Part shown: positions 35,148 to 43,942 of the stretch, piece after piece
Layout: each line of letters opens with the position of its first letter
How positions within the stretch are numbered: the stretch's first letter is position 1
NCBI RefSeq assembly: GCF_034932365.1
Contig: NZ_JAYGHR010000065.1
Span: forward strand, 83,821 to 147,820
Reading direction: 5' to 3'
DNA length: 64,000 bases
Source of the DNA: Capilliphycus robustus
GTDB taxonomy: Bacteria; Cyanobacteriota; Cyanobacteriia; Cyanobacteriales; Microcoleaceae
Program-made: the position numbers and the translations under genes
Notes under the pieces: generated by a model
Database searches by the model: none
Told to the model about the DNA's origin: nothing
Seen by the model: the letters and a program-made list of their open reading frames with translations, nothing else

Positions 35148-35481
35148 AGATCCTCCAAAAGTTGTGTGCGCCTGTCATTGTGAAGTGAGAGTCTTTAGGT
35201 AGAGCCAGACTCCTGAAAGCATCTGGTGTTTTGTGGAAACGGTAGAAGTTCGACGTTTACCCGGTGCTGACCTTCTGGCTCGTTGCCATCCGATCCACCT
35301 CTTGCCTAGCGTTCATTTTATCATTTGATCCCCAACTCTCCGACTGATTGATCCCCGAGATGCCTAAAAATTTTGGGATTCACCAATGTTTCCTAAAACT
35401 GCTAAAATAAAGTCAACAGGGATAGCCTGTGGTGCAAAATTTCAGTTTGATTGACAACAATATCTAGAGAGTAGTTGCCTT
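35148..35481. other. Divergent intergenic region
   Basis: 334 bases between the divergent fused sugar-nucleotide enzyme and the small membrane protein gene; promoters for both must lie here. AACTGCTAAAATAAAG near 35398 contains a TAAAAT box usable for the plus-strand gene, but no matching -35 element was found. Nothing else was seen. Confidence 0.4.
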
Positions 35482-35682
35482 ATGGGTTCGCTCATCACGA
35501 TTGCTTTGCTGGCTCTCTACACTGGCGGAGTTTGGAAATTCTGGAGTGGGTTTGAGCAAACGAATTATGTTAAAAGTTTCGGGAATCGTCTATCTCTGTC
35601 GTTGTTATGGCCTGTATTCTTTACAGCTAACCGTTCCTATCGGACAAATTTTACAAAGGCATTGAAGGGATCAAGGCGCTAG
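35482..35682 (+). CDS. Small single-pass membrane protein, conserved-looking
   Basis: 66 residues: an N-terminal hydrophobic helix (LITIALLALYTGGVWKFW), then a basic aromatic segment (FEQTNYVKSFGNRLSLSLLWPVFFTANRSYRTNF). The composition resembles small cyanobacterial hypothetical proteins of 60-70 residues found near photosynthesis or envelope genes, but I cannot name a family. It starts at ATG 35482, downstream of TAGAGAGTAG, a weak ribosome site. It stands alone. Confidence 0.65.
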   Translation: MGSLITIALLALYTGGVWKFWSGFEQTNYVKSFGNRLSLSLLWPVFFTANRSYRTNFTKALKGSRR

Positions 35683-35919
35683 TCTGAATCAATCGATAAC
35701 AGTTGTAGCGAGGGTGACTTGCTTTTGTTCTGTGGGATCTGATATCGTACCCACTAACTCGGGAAATCTCATCTTGTATTGCTGAGTTATTAGCTTGAAT
35801 TGGGCTGAGAAGTTCCATCTGTCCACAGTCAACCTCAAGCTGAATCGCTCCCATTCGAGTCAGTTTGATCCAGGAGTCTGGCATCTTCCCACCCCTTCCA
35901 CTGCACTATAGGGGTTGCT

Positions 35920-37839
35920 GTGATCCATAAGCTTTTACTAACACTCAAACGGAGGTGGCCCGACGCGACGGAGTTTTCAATCGTAGCTACAGCTACCCTC
36001 GTGTTAACCTTAATGCTACTCGGCATCGTTAAGCTGGGAGGACTCCAACCCCTAGAACTGGTTGCCTACGATCAGATGATGCGGTTACGCTCGAGTTTGC
36101 CACCTGATACCCATATATTAGTCGTAGCAATTACCGAAGAAGATATTCAAATCTATAACCGTTTACCCCTTTCTGATGAACTGATCGCCCAAGTTCTCAA
36201 AACGTTATTATCCTACGAACCCCGTGTGATTGGGCTGGACTTGTACCGCGATATCCCCTATGAACCCGGACATCAGCAACTCGTTGATCAACTCCGTTCC
36301 CCGAAGATTATTGCGATCAAAAACTTGGGTTACGCAGACATTAAGGGAACTCCAGCCCCGCCCACCATTCCCCCCTCACGAGTCGGGTTCAATGATATTA
36401 TTTTAGATCCCGATAACGTTGTGCGCCGCAACTTGATGTTTGCTGATGCACCCGAAGGAACTTTATATTCCTTTTCTCTAAAACTCGCTCTCAACTATCT
36501 TCAAGCTGAAGGTATCCACCCGCAAAATGATCCCAGCGATCGCGATCGCATTCGTTTGGCAGAGGCGGTCTTTTTACCCCTACAAACCAACTCCGGCGGA
36601 TATCAAAATATTGACGCCCAAGGTTATCAAATTCTATTAAACTACCGTTCGGCTAAGGAGGTCGCCCGCACGGTTAGTATCTCTGAAGTTTTGAATGGGT
36701 TGATCGAACCGAACTGGGTTAAAGACAAAATCGTACTGATTGGTACAACCGCCCCGAGCGCCAAAGATCTATTTCTGACTCCTTATAGTCCCGCTAAGAA
36801 AAGCTCCCCAAAAACCCCCGGTGTAATCATTCACGCTCAAATGGTCAGCCAAATACTTGATGCTGTTCAAGGCGTGCGACCCTTATTTCAATTTTGGCCG
36901 ATTTGGATAGAAACAGCCTGGGTACTCGGCTGGGCAATTCTGGGGTCAACCTTAGCTTGGCTGAGTCGTCATATACTGATTTTAGTCTTGGGGACTCCCC
37001 TTTTATTGGGCATCTTATTTAGCCTTTCCTTCTGGCTATTTTTAAACGCCTACTGGGTTCCGGTGGTGAGTCCGTGTTTGGCTTTTTTCTTAACCAGTGG
37101 AACCCTGATCTCTTATCGCGCCTTTCAAGCCCAACGTCAACAACAGGTAATGATGCGGCTACTCGGACAGAATGCCTCTCCTGAAATTGCAGAAGCGTTA
37201 TGGAAAAGTCGCGATCGCTTACTGGCTGATGGCAAGTTACCCGGACAAAAGTTAACTGCAACAATATTATTTACCGATATTCGGAATTTTAGTACCATTT
37301 CTGAACAAATGCCCCCCGAAAATTTGTTAGAGTGGCTCAATGAATATCTGGCAATGCTCACCCAAACCATTCACAATCATCACGGTATTATTAATAAATT
37401 TACGGGTGATGGCATCATGGCGGCTTTTGGTGTGCCGATGGTGCGTACCAATGAACATCAAATTGCCAGAGATGCTTTTGCGGCTGTTTCCTGCGCCTTG
37501 GAGATGGGTGAACGACTCCAACAGTTAAATCTAGAGTGGCATCCTAGAGGTTTGCCTGTGATTCAAATGCGAGTCGGAATTTTTACAGGCCCGTTAGTTG
37601 CTGGGAGTTTAGGCGGTCGCGATCGCTTAGAATATGGTTTACTCGGAGATAGTGTTAATATTGCCTCTCGCTTAGAAAGTTGTCAAAAAGAACGTCAATC
37701 AAGTGTTTGTCGGATTTTAATTGCTTATCAAACGTTGCAATATATTGAGGATAAATTTGAAGTCGAAGCTTGGGGTTTGATGCCGTTAAAAGGCAAACAG
37801 CAAATGGTTGATGTGTATCGCGTCATTCGTAAGTATTAG
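35920..37839 (+). CDS. CHASE2-domain class III nucleotide cyclase
   Basis: 639 residues from GTG 35920. Layout: N-terminal membrane helix (TATLVLTLMLLGIVKL), extracytoplasmic CHASE2 sensor (about residues 40-310, with GLDLYRDIPYEPG and KIVLIGTTAPSAKDLFLTPY), three membrane helices (about 320-400), then a class III cyclase domain (about 440-635). Metal-binding Asp residues are in LFTDIRNFS and FTGDGIMAAFG. INKFTGD has the Lys associated with adenine recognition, but the second specificity position reads YGLLGDSVN, which has Gly, so cAMP as product is likely but not certain. It would convert an unknown external signal to cAMP. No regulator is adjacent. Confidence 0.92.
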   Translation: MIHKLLLTLKRRWPDATEFSIVATATLVLTLMLLGIVKLGGLQPLELVAYDQMMRLRSSLPPDTHILVVAITEEDIQIYNRLPLSDELIAQVLKTLLSYEPRVIGLDLYRDIPYEPGHQQLVDQLRSPKIIAIKNLGYADIKGTPAPPTIPPSRVGFNDIILDPDNVVRRNLMFADAPEGTLYSFSLKLALNYLQAEGIHPQNDPSDRDRIRLAEAVFLPLQTNSGGYQNIDAQGYQILLNYRSAKEVARTVSISEVLNGLIEPNWVKDKIVLIGTTAPSAKDLFLTPYSPAKKSSPKTPGVIIHAQMVSQILDAVQGVRPLFQFWPIWIETAWVLGWAILGSTLAWLSRHILILVLGTPLLLGILFSLSFWLFLNAYWVPVVSPCLAFFLTSGTLISYRAFQAQRQQQVMMRLLGQNASPEIAEALWKSRDRLLADGKLPGQKLTATILFTDIRNFSTISEQMPPENLLEWLNEYLAMLTQTIHNHHGIINKFTGDGIMAAFGVPMVRTNEHQIARDAFAAVSCALEMGERLQQLNLEWHPRGLPVIQMRVGIFTGPLVAGSLGGRDRLEYGLLGDSVNIASRLESCQKERQSSVCRILIAYQTLQYIEDKFEVEAWGLMPLKGKQQMVDVYRVIRKY

Positions 37840-38038
37840 TCGGCAATAGGCACTCATGCAAGAGGCACTCTTGCAAAAGGCAATCTTGCCAAATTGATAA
37901 CTGGTCACTGGTCCAGGGCTGTTTCATTCTCAGTCAACCGTTCCCCGGCTTTTAAAGCCGGGGCTTGCGGTTGACTCGCTTCCCGAGTTAAAAATTGCCG
38001 GGGGGATGGGGTGATGGGGTGGTGGGGAGAGGACTTTT
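37840..38038. other. Intergenic direct repeats and hairpin after the cyclase gene
   Basis: Three ~15-16-base direct repeats (GGCACTCATGCAAGA, GGCACTCTTGCAAAA, GGCAATCTTGCCAAA) lie at about 37849-37895. A GGGGTGATGGGGTGGTGGGG tract lies near 38006-38027. No gene is visible. Confidence 0.5.
37932..37976. terminator. Nested palindrome, possible terminator of the cyclase gene
   Basis: Outer arms AGTCAACCG (37932-37940) and CGGTTGACT (37968-37976) enclose a perfect inner stem CCCCGGCTTT-T-AAAGCCGGGG (37943-37963). A very stable structure but with no T-run, so it may be a repeat of the REP type rather than an intrinsic terminator. Confidence 0.5.
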
Positions 38039-38288
38039 TTAAACATGAAAAGCCGTTTTTAGGAAATTTTCTTCCTTTAGCCTTTCTTGTTTTCTTTGCT
38101 CATCTAACTCCTGATTAATTTGTACCATCACATGAAATCTATCCGCTACAACTTGAGCATTTGGCATGAATTATAAGACTAAGCTTTTGTATCCTTTCCA
38201 CAGATCTATGCTGACTTCTTCTATCTTTTCTAACACCTCTGTCCCCCATACCCTCAACACTTTTTGGATTTCTTCTTGTGTTCTTCCC
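38039..38288 (-). pseudogene. ISL3-family transposase fragment with in-frame stop
   Basis: One minus-strand frame reads TQEEIQKVLRVWG, VLEKIEEVSIDLWKGYKSLVL, a TAA stop (38171-38173), then PNAQVVADRFHVMVQINQEL and DEQRKQERLKEEN. ADRFHVM with preceding SIDLWKGYKSL is diagnostic of ISL3 (DDE_Tnp_ISL3) transposases. Only about 80 codons of a ~400-codon gene remain and the C-terminal catalytic part is gone. It marks past transposition at the left edge of the biosynthetic cluster. Confidence 0.8.
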
Positions 38289-38384
38289 TACTTAATTTGC
38301 AGATCCCAACGAGAAATCCTTGAGATTCACCACAATTGCTTTTTATGATTGAGTAGTTCTACTTAATTTACTACATTTGCAGCC

Positions 38385-38546
38385 TTAACTGAACTGTATT
38401 GCTTCAGGTATGACAATGTACTGCCCATCGAGGCCAATAGCGACTGAGTGGATCAAATTAGGTTGAGCAATCTGTTTAGCTTGATTATTTCACAGGCGTA
38501 GTGTAATATCTTGACTACCATTATTGAGTAAATCATGCTCGCCTAC
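38385..38546 (-). pseudogene. WD40 gene relic with nonsense codon
   Basis: The minus strand encodes NNGSQDITLRL-stop-NNQAKQIAQPN then HSVAIGLDGQYIV and a stop at 38385. The pattern is a WD40 blade boundary, normally GSQDKTLRLW; the Trp codon TGG is TGA here (38490-38492). Short and decayed. It overlaps the region that must now serve as promoter of the amidinotransferase gene. Confidence 0.55.
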
Positions 38547-38571
38547 ATTAATTAAGGAGTAATTAACTGTT

Positions 38572-39711
38572 ATGGTCAACAGTTTCAATGAATGGTCTAC
38601 CCTCAAAGAAGTGGTTGTTGGTTCTCCCATCAACTACAATACTCAAGATTTAGAGTTGTCTTTCAAAGTCTTTTTTCACGATGTTGCCTATTCCGCATTT
38701 TGCTATCCTTACTATGGAAGTGATAGTCAAAACAAGGGGGCAGATTCTCAAAGTTCCGGAACCCATAGCCTCAAAAAAAGATACTTAGAAGAGTTGAATG
38801 AAGATGTTGAGGAACTGGTAAATACTTTAAAGCAATTGGGTGTTAAAGTGCATCGACCCCTTCCCTTGAGTAAAGCCATAAAATTTGAAACTCCTTATTG
38901 GAAAGCCGATTGTATTCCCGCCTTAAATATTCGCGATCAAGCGATTATTATGGGCAATGAAATCTTAGAAACGCCCCCACAAGTCCGAGCCAGGTATTTT
39001 GAAAATGATCTCTTAAAACCGATTTTTTACGAATATTTTCAACGGGGGGCAAAATGGACAAATATGCCCAAGCCGATTATGACGGATAAATCCTTTGATA
39101 CCTCCTACATTTCCGGTCAAAATGTCCCGGCGATGCAGGAGGTTTATCACCAAAATGAATCGGAATTTGATATCGGCTATGAAATGATGTTTGATGCGGC
39201 CCAGTGCATCCGCTTTGGTAAAGACATTCTGATCAACGTAGCAACCAAAAACCATTACTTAGCTTACCAGTGGTTGCAGCGTCATTTTGAAGGAAAATTT
39301 AACTTTCATATGCTTTATCAGTTTGCTGATAATCATATCGACAGTATTATATTACCCTTAAAACCCGGTACTCTTTTATTACGCAACCCTCAGTTTTTGG
39401 ATCGATTACCCGAATCGCTACAAAAATGGGATATCATTTATCCACCTGAGCCAACTGAGAATATTTTCCCCAGCTACGAAGAAGATGATTTAATCCTGAC
39501 CACCAAGTACATTGACTTAAATGTTTTGTCGGTTGATGAAGATAAAATAATCGTCAATTCTCTGTTTCCCGAACTGATTAAAACCTTAGAAAAACATGGA
39601 TTTACCCCCATTCCCGTACAACATCGACATCGGAGAATTTTTGGGGGTGGGTTCCATTGTTTCACGCTTGATACAGTCCGCGAAGGCTCCCTAGAAGACT
39701 ATTTTAGTTAA
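38572..39711 (+). CDS. Arginine:X amidinotransferase
   Basis: 379 residues, family length. N-terminal NSFNEWSTLKEVVVGSP is the usual opening. Residues matching the catalytic set of human AGAT are Asp208 (MFDAAQCIRFGKDI), His255 and Asp257 (NHIDSIILPLKPG) and Cys363 (GGGFHCFTLDTVR), so the enzyme should be active, moving the amidino group of arginine to an amine acceptor through a Cys adduct. The position after FDAA is Gln, not the Asp common in AGAT and CyrA, and the N-terminal third differs from CyrA, so the acceptor is probably not plain glycine. Related enzymes start cylindrospermopsin (CyrA) and act in saxitoxin (SxtG). AAGGAG lies 12 bases before the ATG. First gene of the cluster. Confidence 0.9.
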   Translation: MVNSFNEWSTLKEVVVGSPINYNTQDLELSFKVFFHDVAYSAFCYPYYGSDSQNKGADSQSSGTHSLKKRYLEELNEDVEELVNTLKQLGVKVHRPLPLSKAIKFETPYWKADCIPALNIRDQAIIMGNEILETPPQVRARYFENDLLKPIFYEYFQRGAKWTNMPKPIMTDKSFDTSYISGQNVPAMQEVYHQNESEFDIGYEMMFDAAQCIRFGKDILINVATKNHYLAYQWLQRHFEGKFNFHMLYQFADNHIDSIILPLKPGTLLLRNPQFLDRLPESLQKWDIIYPPEPTENIFPSYEEDDLILTTKYIDLNVLSVDEDKIIVNSLFPELIKTLEKHGFTPIPVQHRHRRIFGGGFHCFTLDTVREGSLEDYFS

Positions 39712-39781
39712 ACGGATTGAATTCAACTCCCTTGAGAAAATCACCTTGCACAATTGCTTCTTGAACGATTGAGATTCAGAT

Positions 39782-40993
39782 ATGTTGCTTTTCATCTCGC
39801 TCGCTTTTATGATAGTAGCCATCCTCATAGGAGCGGTATTTCTAACTCCTTTCCCCCATTGGCCTACCTATTTTAGTATCTGGAAACATATTCTGTTTGA
39901 TCCTGAACCCTCTGTTGGATTTAAAGCCAGACAAAAACAGGTTTTCTATCTGCTTAACTATACGTTAAAACTGCCGTTTATTGCCCTGTGTTGGTGTCTT
40001 GACGAACTGTTCTTTTCCGAGTATCGAAAACAGATTCTCCGCACCCCTGTTTTTATTGTTGCCCAACCTCGCAGCGCCACAACATTTCTGCACCGAACTC
40101 TCGCTTCAGATGAAAAAACATTTTTCGGTATTCGACTATTAGAATGGCGCTACCCTTCTATTTTGCTGCAAAAACTCTTGCAAGCGACAGGTATTTTGGA
40201 GCGGATGAGCCAAGTTAATTATTGGGGAAATAGCAACCAAGCTGAACTCGCTGAGAAGATGCACTATAGCTATCTCAATGATTATGAAGATGATGGATTT
40301 TTGTTTGAAGAATGCTTTCTGCATCAGTTCTATGTCATTAACCGCTTTCCTTATCCCAAGTTATTAGAAAGTCTGAATAACTTTAGCAAACTTTCCCGGA
40401 GAACTCAGGAAAAGATGCTACAAACTCAATATAAAGTGATTCAAAAAGTTCTGTATTTACGGGGCGGGAATCTCATTTATGTCTCTAAAGATAATGAGTG
40501 TCTTCAACGTTTAAACATGATGAAATCTCTTTATACGGATGCTTTATTTGTGACGATAACCCGAGAATCAGAAAAGTTTATGAACTCCTACATTACTCTA
40601 ATTTGTCAGTCCGCTTACTGCAAGTCCGGGGTAGATGTGATCAATATTCCCGACTGGGTGCCGATGCAGCGAACGGTTCGAGCAGAAGCCGCCAGCCAAA
40701 CCATTGAATTTTTTGAAAGCTTACCCCCGGAACAAAAATTGTGTTTCTCGTTTAATCGCCTCACTCAAAATATTAAAGATTCTGTGGAGTTGGTTTATCG
40801 CCAATTAAATCTTTCTGTGACTCCAGAGCAAGCTGAATATTTAGAGAACCTAGATACACGGCAAAACTTGCGAGATGCGGGGTATAAAACGGGTTCTGAG
40901 GAATTTCAAGAGTTTGAGTTTTTTGATCGCTTTGCTGCCGAAGTTGACAAAAACCATGAAGCGCTCCTGAAGTCAATTCATTTAATCAAGTAG
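39782..40993 (+). CDS. Membrane-anchored sulfotransferase
   Basis: 403 residues. An N-terminal membrane segment (MLLFISLAFMIVAILIGAVF) and a second hydrophobic stretch precede a PAPS-type sulfotransferase domain: 5'-phosphosulfate loop AQPRSATTFLHRTL (about residue 98), acidic patch DGFLFEECFLHQF, and the 3'-phosphate region with TRESEKFMNSYITL. It would transfer sulfate from PAPS to a hydroxyl or amine of a lipid-soluble or membrane-delivered substrate. Seventy bases after the amidinotransferase and five bases before the next gene, so clearly co-transcribed. It is unlike the two other sulfotransferases of the cluster in length and anchoring. Confidence 0.85.
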   Translation: MLLFISLAFMIVAILIGAVFLTPFPHWPTYFSIWKHILFDPEPSVGFKARQKQVFYLLNYTLKLPFIALCWCLDELFFSEYRKQILRTPVFIVAQPRSATTFLHRTLASDEKTFFGIRLLEWRYPSILLQKLLQATGILERMSQVNYWGNSNQAELAEKMHYSYLNDYEDDGFLFEECFLHQFYVINRFPYPKLLESLNNFSKLSRRTQEKMLQTQYKVIQKVLYLRGGNLIYVSKDNECLQRLNMMKSLYTDALFVTITRESEKFMNSYITLICQSAYCKSGVDVINIPDWVPMQRTVRAEAASQTIEFFESLPPEQKLCFSFNRLTQNIKDSVELVYRQLNLSVTPEQAEYLENLDTRQNLRDAGYKTGSEEFQEFEFFDRFAAEVDKNHEALLKSIHLIK

Positions 40994-40998
40994 CTGAA

Positions 40999-41835
40999 AT
41001 GGATACTCAAACAACAACACAAATTTTAAGGCAGTGGTTTGAAAGTTGGGCAGAAGATGATGTAGAAGCAGTGATTGAGGGCTTATCAGAAACCGTCGTT
41101 TTCTACGCCCCGCAAAATGAATTTAACAAAGCGATTCCTTATCTCGGTAAAAAAGTGGGAAAACAGGCTGTGGTTGAAGCCTTTGAAATTCGAGCGGAAA
41201 CCACTGAACTGTTAAACTATGATTTGCTGGAATTTATTGTTGAGGGGAACAAAGCCTGCATTATTTCTCATACTCAGGAAATTTGTAAACAAACCCAACA
41301 AATTTTTGAACTTGAAGATGCTCAATTTATCGTCTTAGATGAAGCGGGTAAAATTGCATCATGGAGCTTTTATTTTGACCCCAATCCAGAGGTTGCTGCG
41401 TTTAAAGCGGACTTTGATAAACAATTGATTCAAGCTGTTAAAAACCATCAACTTGATGCGGTAAAATCGCTGTTAGATGGGGGTGCAAATGTCAATTTTA
41501 GAGATCCCCAGAGTGGCTTAACGGTATTGATGATCGCGGCAAGTCAGGCGAATGTAGAGATGGTTAAGCTGTTGTTAAATGCGGGTGCGGATGTCTATAT
41601 GCTTGATAGTTGTTTGGGGAGTTCAGTGTTACATCAAGCTTGTCAAGGCGGAAGTGCGGAAGTCGTCAAACTTCTGGTTGAAGCGGGAGCATTTATTGAT
41701 GCGGTTAGTGCGACGGGAAAACACAGGACTCCCTTACAGGAAGCTCTTTTCTATGGTCATAATCAATGCGCTGAAATTTTGCTCAATGCAGGCGCAAACT
41801 TAATTAGTCACTCATTACCAGTGAAGAAGAATTAA
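40999..41835 (+). CDS. SnoaL/NTF2-like domain fused to ankyrin repeats
   Basis: 278 residues. The first ~130 look like a SnoaL-like NTF2 fold (ILRQWFESWAEDDVEAVIEGL, VVFYAPQNEF, GKIASWSFYFDPNP), a cone-shaped pocket used by cyclases, isomerases and hydratases of natural-product pathways. From about residue 145 come four ankyrin repeats (DAVKSLLDGGANVNFRDPQSGLT, VEMVKLLLNAGADVY, AEVVKLLVEAGAFID). The fusion could tether a small-pocket enzyme to a partner protein. No membrane or signal sequence. It follows the sulfotransferase stop by five bases, so the two may be translationally linked. Confidence 0.8.
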   Translation: MDTQTTTQILRQWFESWAEDDVEAVIEGLSETVVFYAPQNEFNKAIPYLGKKVGKQAVVEAFEIRAETTELLNYDLLEFIVEGNKACIISHTQEICKQTQQIFELEDAQFIVLDEAGKIASWSFYFDPNPEVAAFKADFDKQLIQAVKNHQLDAVKSLLDGGANVNFRDPQSGLTVLMIAASQANVEMVKLLLNAGADVYMLDSCLGSSVLHQACQGGSAEVVKLLVEAGAFIDAVSATGKHRTPLQEALFYGHNQCAEILLNAGANLISHSLPVKKN

Positions 41836-41897
41836 TCGTTAATTGTTATCAATCATTAATGCAATACCAAACAATAAAAATTCAACACTGATTACGG

Positions 41898-41953
41898 GGG
41901 GCGGGTTTATTGAGATCTTAATGAATTACACATATTGTCACCTCACCCGCCCC
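41898..41953. repeat. Dispersed inverted repeat, GGGGCGGGT family
   Basis: Arms GGGGCGGGT (41898-41906) and ACCCGCCCC (41945-41953) in the 158-base spacer before the Old Yellow Enzyme gene. It belongs with the element at 6399-6453 and interrupts the otherwise tight gene run, perhaps marking an internal promoter or operon boundary. Confidence 0.55.
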
Positions 41954-41993
41954 TACACAAGGATAACTGATAGCTAATTACTGATAATATAAG

Positions 41994-43133
41994 ATGAGTT
42001 ATTTAAAGCTACTTGAACCTTTTAAACTGGGAAATTTAGAGCTATCCAATCGAATTGTGATGGCTCCATTAACGCGCAGACGCGCAGGAGAAAATAATGC
42101 TCCAACTTCCCTTAACGCCCTCTATTATGCTCAACGATCTTCTGCGGGATTAATTATTAGTGAAGCGACTCAAATTTCTCCCCAAGGCACAAGCTTACCG
42201 CAAACACCAGGAATTTATAGCCCAGAACAAATCGCAGGTTGGCAACAGGTTATTCAAGCGGTACACGACAAAGGAGGACGCATTTTTCTGCAATTGTGGC
42301 ACGGTGGACGCTGTTCTCATCCGTCCTTGCAACCCAATGGAGAATTGCCCGTTGCTCCCAGTGCGATCGCCCCGAGAGAAGAAAAAGCCTTAACTGCAAC
42401 CGGGGAAGAAGTTCCTTTTGTCGTCCCCAGAGCGCTTTTAACAGAAGAAATTCCCGGAATTATTACTCAATATCGTCAAGGGGCAGAAAATGCCTTGAAA
42501 GCGGGGGCTGATGGCATCGAAATTCACGGGGCGAGTGGTTATTTACTCGATCAATTTCTACAAGATAATAGCAACAAACGGACGGATGAATATGGCGGAA
42601 GCATCGAAAATCGCGCCCGTTTACTGCTAGAAGTAACCGCCTCCGTAATTGAGGTTTGGGGATCTCAACGGGTGGGAGTGCGCCTATCTCCGAGTAGCAC
42701 GTTTCAAGATATGAATGACTCCAACCCGGAAGCTTTATTTAACTATGTGGTGACTCAGCTTGAGCGTTTGAAATTGGCTTATCTGCATATTGTAGAACCC
42801 CGAATTAAAGGCAGCCACGATGATTTTACCGAAAAAAAAGTACAGCTTGGCGTCCACCATTTTCGTCCCTTATATAGCGGGACATTAATAACAGCCGGGG
42901 GCTATACTCGCGAAACAGGAGAAGCTATCATTGTTCAGGGTGATGCCGATCTAGTATCATACGGAAGGCTATTTATTGCCAATCCTGATTTACCCAAACG
43001 TTTTGCTCTCAATGCCCCACTCAATTCCTATCATCGGCCAACGTTTACGGGAGGCTCGGAACGGGGGTATATTGATTACCCATTTTTAGAAGAATCTGAA
43101 CCCTTTAAATTCTCCAATTTATCACTCAAGTAA
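41994..43133 (+). CDS. Old Yellow Enzyme-type NAD(P)H:flavin oxidoreductase
   Basis: 379 residues, FMN-binding TIM barrel of the OYE family: LSNRIVMAPLTRRRA, IFLQLWHGGRCSHPSLQPNG, ADGIEIHGASGYLLDQFLQD, NSNKRTDEYGGSIENRARLLLEV. Such enzymes reduce carbon-carbon double bonds conjugated to carbonyl or nitro groups, or act in reverse as desaturases. Within the cluster it could set the oxidation level of a ring intermediate. Eight bases separate it from the first diiron hydroxylase gene. It is intact, and close to NemA-like proteins, so a general detoxification role is the alternative. Confidence 0.9.
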   Translation: MSYLKLLEPFKLGNLELSNRIVMAPLTRRRAGENNAPTSLNALYYAQRSSAGLIISEATQISPQGTSLPQTPGIYSPEQIAGWQQVIQAVHDKGGRIFLQLWHGGRCSHPSLQPNGELPVAPSAIAPREEKALTATGEEVPFVVPRALLTEEIPGIITQYRQGAENALKAGADGIEIHGASGYLLDQFLQDNSNKRTDEYGGSIENRARLLLEVTASVIEVWGSQRVGVRLSPSSTFQDMNDSNPEALFNYVVTQLERLKLAYLHIVEPRIKGSHDDFTEKKVQLGVHHFRPLYSGTLITAGGYTRETGEAIIVQGDADLVSYGRLFIANPDLPKRFALNAPLNSYHRPTFTGGSERGYIDYPFLEESEPFKFSNLSLK

Positions 43134-43141
43134 GGTGTAAT

Positions 43142-43900
43142 ATGATCGCTCAAACTTTGACAGGATTGTTGGTCTTATTTCTATCGGGAATGATCTTTTG
43201 GATCTGGGAAATTCAAGATCCACTGCGATCGGTTGAATACCGTTCTCGCTTCCCCAGAGAATTCGGCGCCGCCATGATTTCGGCTGTTTATAGCATTATT
43301 CTCGCCTATTTTTTTGTGGCGCTGGTCAGACTAACAATCTCTCCATCCCTGATGGATTTTATGGGTTGGACTGGCTTATTATCTCTGCCTTTATGGGTGC
43401 GGTTATTGATTGCTTATTTGTTAAAAGATTTCAGTTTTTATGTCACCCATTGGATTAAACACGTTAATAATACCCTGTGGTTAACCCATAATTGGCACCA
43501 TTCTATCGATCAACTTTGGTGGCTGGCGGCGCAACGGGAAAGTTTAACAGATGTGCTGCTATTTAAAGTAGGATTTCTCAGCTTTCCCTTGTTGGGTATT
43601 CCACCCGAAATTATGATTTTTGTGGGAATTCATTACATTATTCACGATAACTGGATTCATCTCAATGTTAAATGGCGCTCTTGGATGGGGGTGATTGAGT
43701 GGTTTTATGTTACTCCTCGCTTTCATTCTGTACACCATACCCAAACGGGTTCACACACCAAAAATTTAGGGGCTTTATTTACTATCTTTGATCGCATTTT
43801 TGGTACTTATGTTGATCCGGAAAAAGTTACACCGGATCAAGTACAATTTGCATCAGGAGATAACGCCGTTGTCACCCTGCGAAAAATTGTTGGGGTGTAG
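43142..43900 (+). CDS. Sterol desaturase/fatty acid hydroxylase family, SxtD-like (copy 1)
   Basis: 252 residues, an integral membrane diiron oxygenase. Histidine boxes: HWIKH (about 102), HNWHH (about 118) and HSVHH (about 198), the HxxxH/HxxHH/HxxHH set that binds iron. Four hydrophobic segments flank them. It has the same length that I recall for SxtD of saxitoxin clusters, also an orphan desaturase-like protein. It probably hydroxylates or desaturates a small pathway intermediate at the membrane. It is followed 42 bases later by a close paralogue (copy 2), with shared tracts such as LSLPLWVRLLIAYLLKDF versus LSLPIWVRLILAYFIKDF. Confidence 0.88.
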   Translation: MIAQTLTGLLVLFLSGMIFWIWEIQDPLRSVEYRSRFPREFGAAMISAVYSIILAYFFVALVRLTISPSLMDFMGWTGLLSLPLWVRLLIAYLLKDFSFYVTHWIKHVNNTLWLTHNWHHSIDQLWWLAAQRESLTDVLLFKVGFLSFPLLGIPPEIMIFVGIHYIIHDNWIHLNVKWRSWMGVIEWFYVTPRFHSVHHTQTGSHTKNLGALFTIFDRIFGTYVDPEKVTPDQVQFASGDNAVVTLRKIVGV

Positions 43901-43942
43901 CTGCATTGAGCATGAATTAAGAAACCAATCAATTAGACAAAA

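Noticed and set aside
35651..35884. 77-codon minus-strand frame between the small membrane protein and cyclase genes
   Set aside because: It overlaps the small membrane protein gene, has no recognisable domain and no ribosome site.
38572..39711. Cylindrospermopsin cyrA
   Set aside because: The N-terminal third and several conserved positions differ and no cyr PKS/NRPS genes follow.
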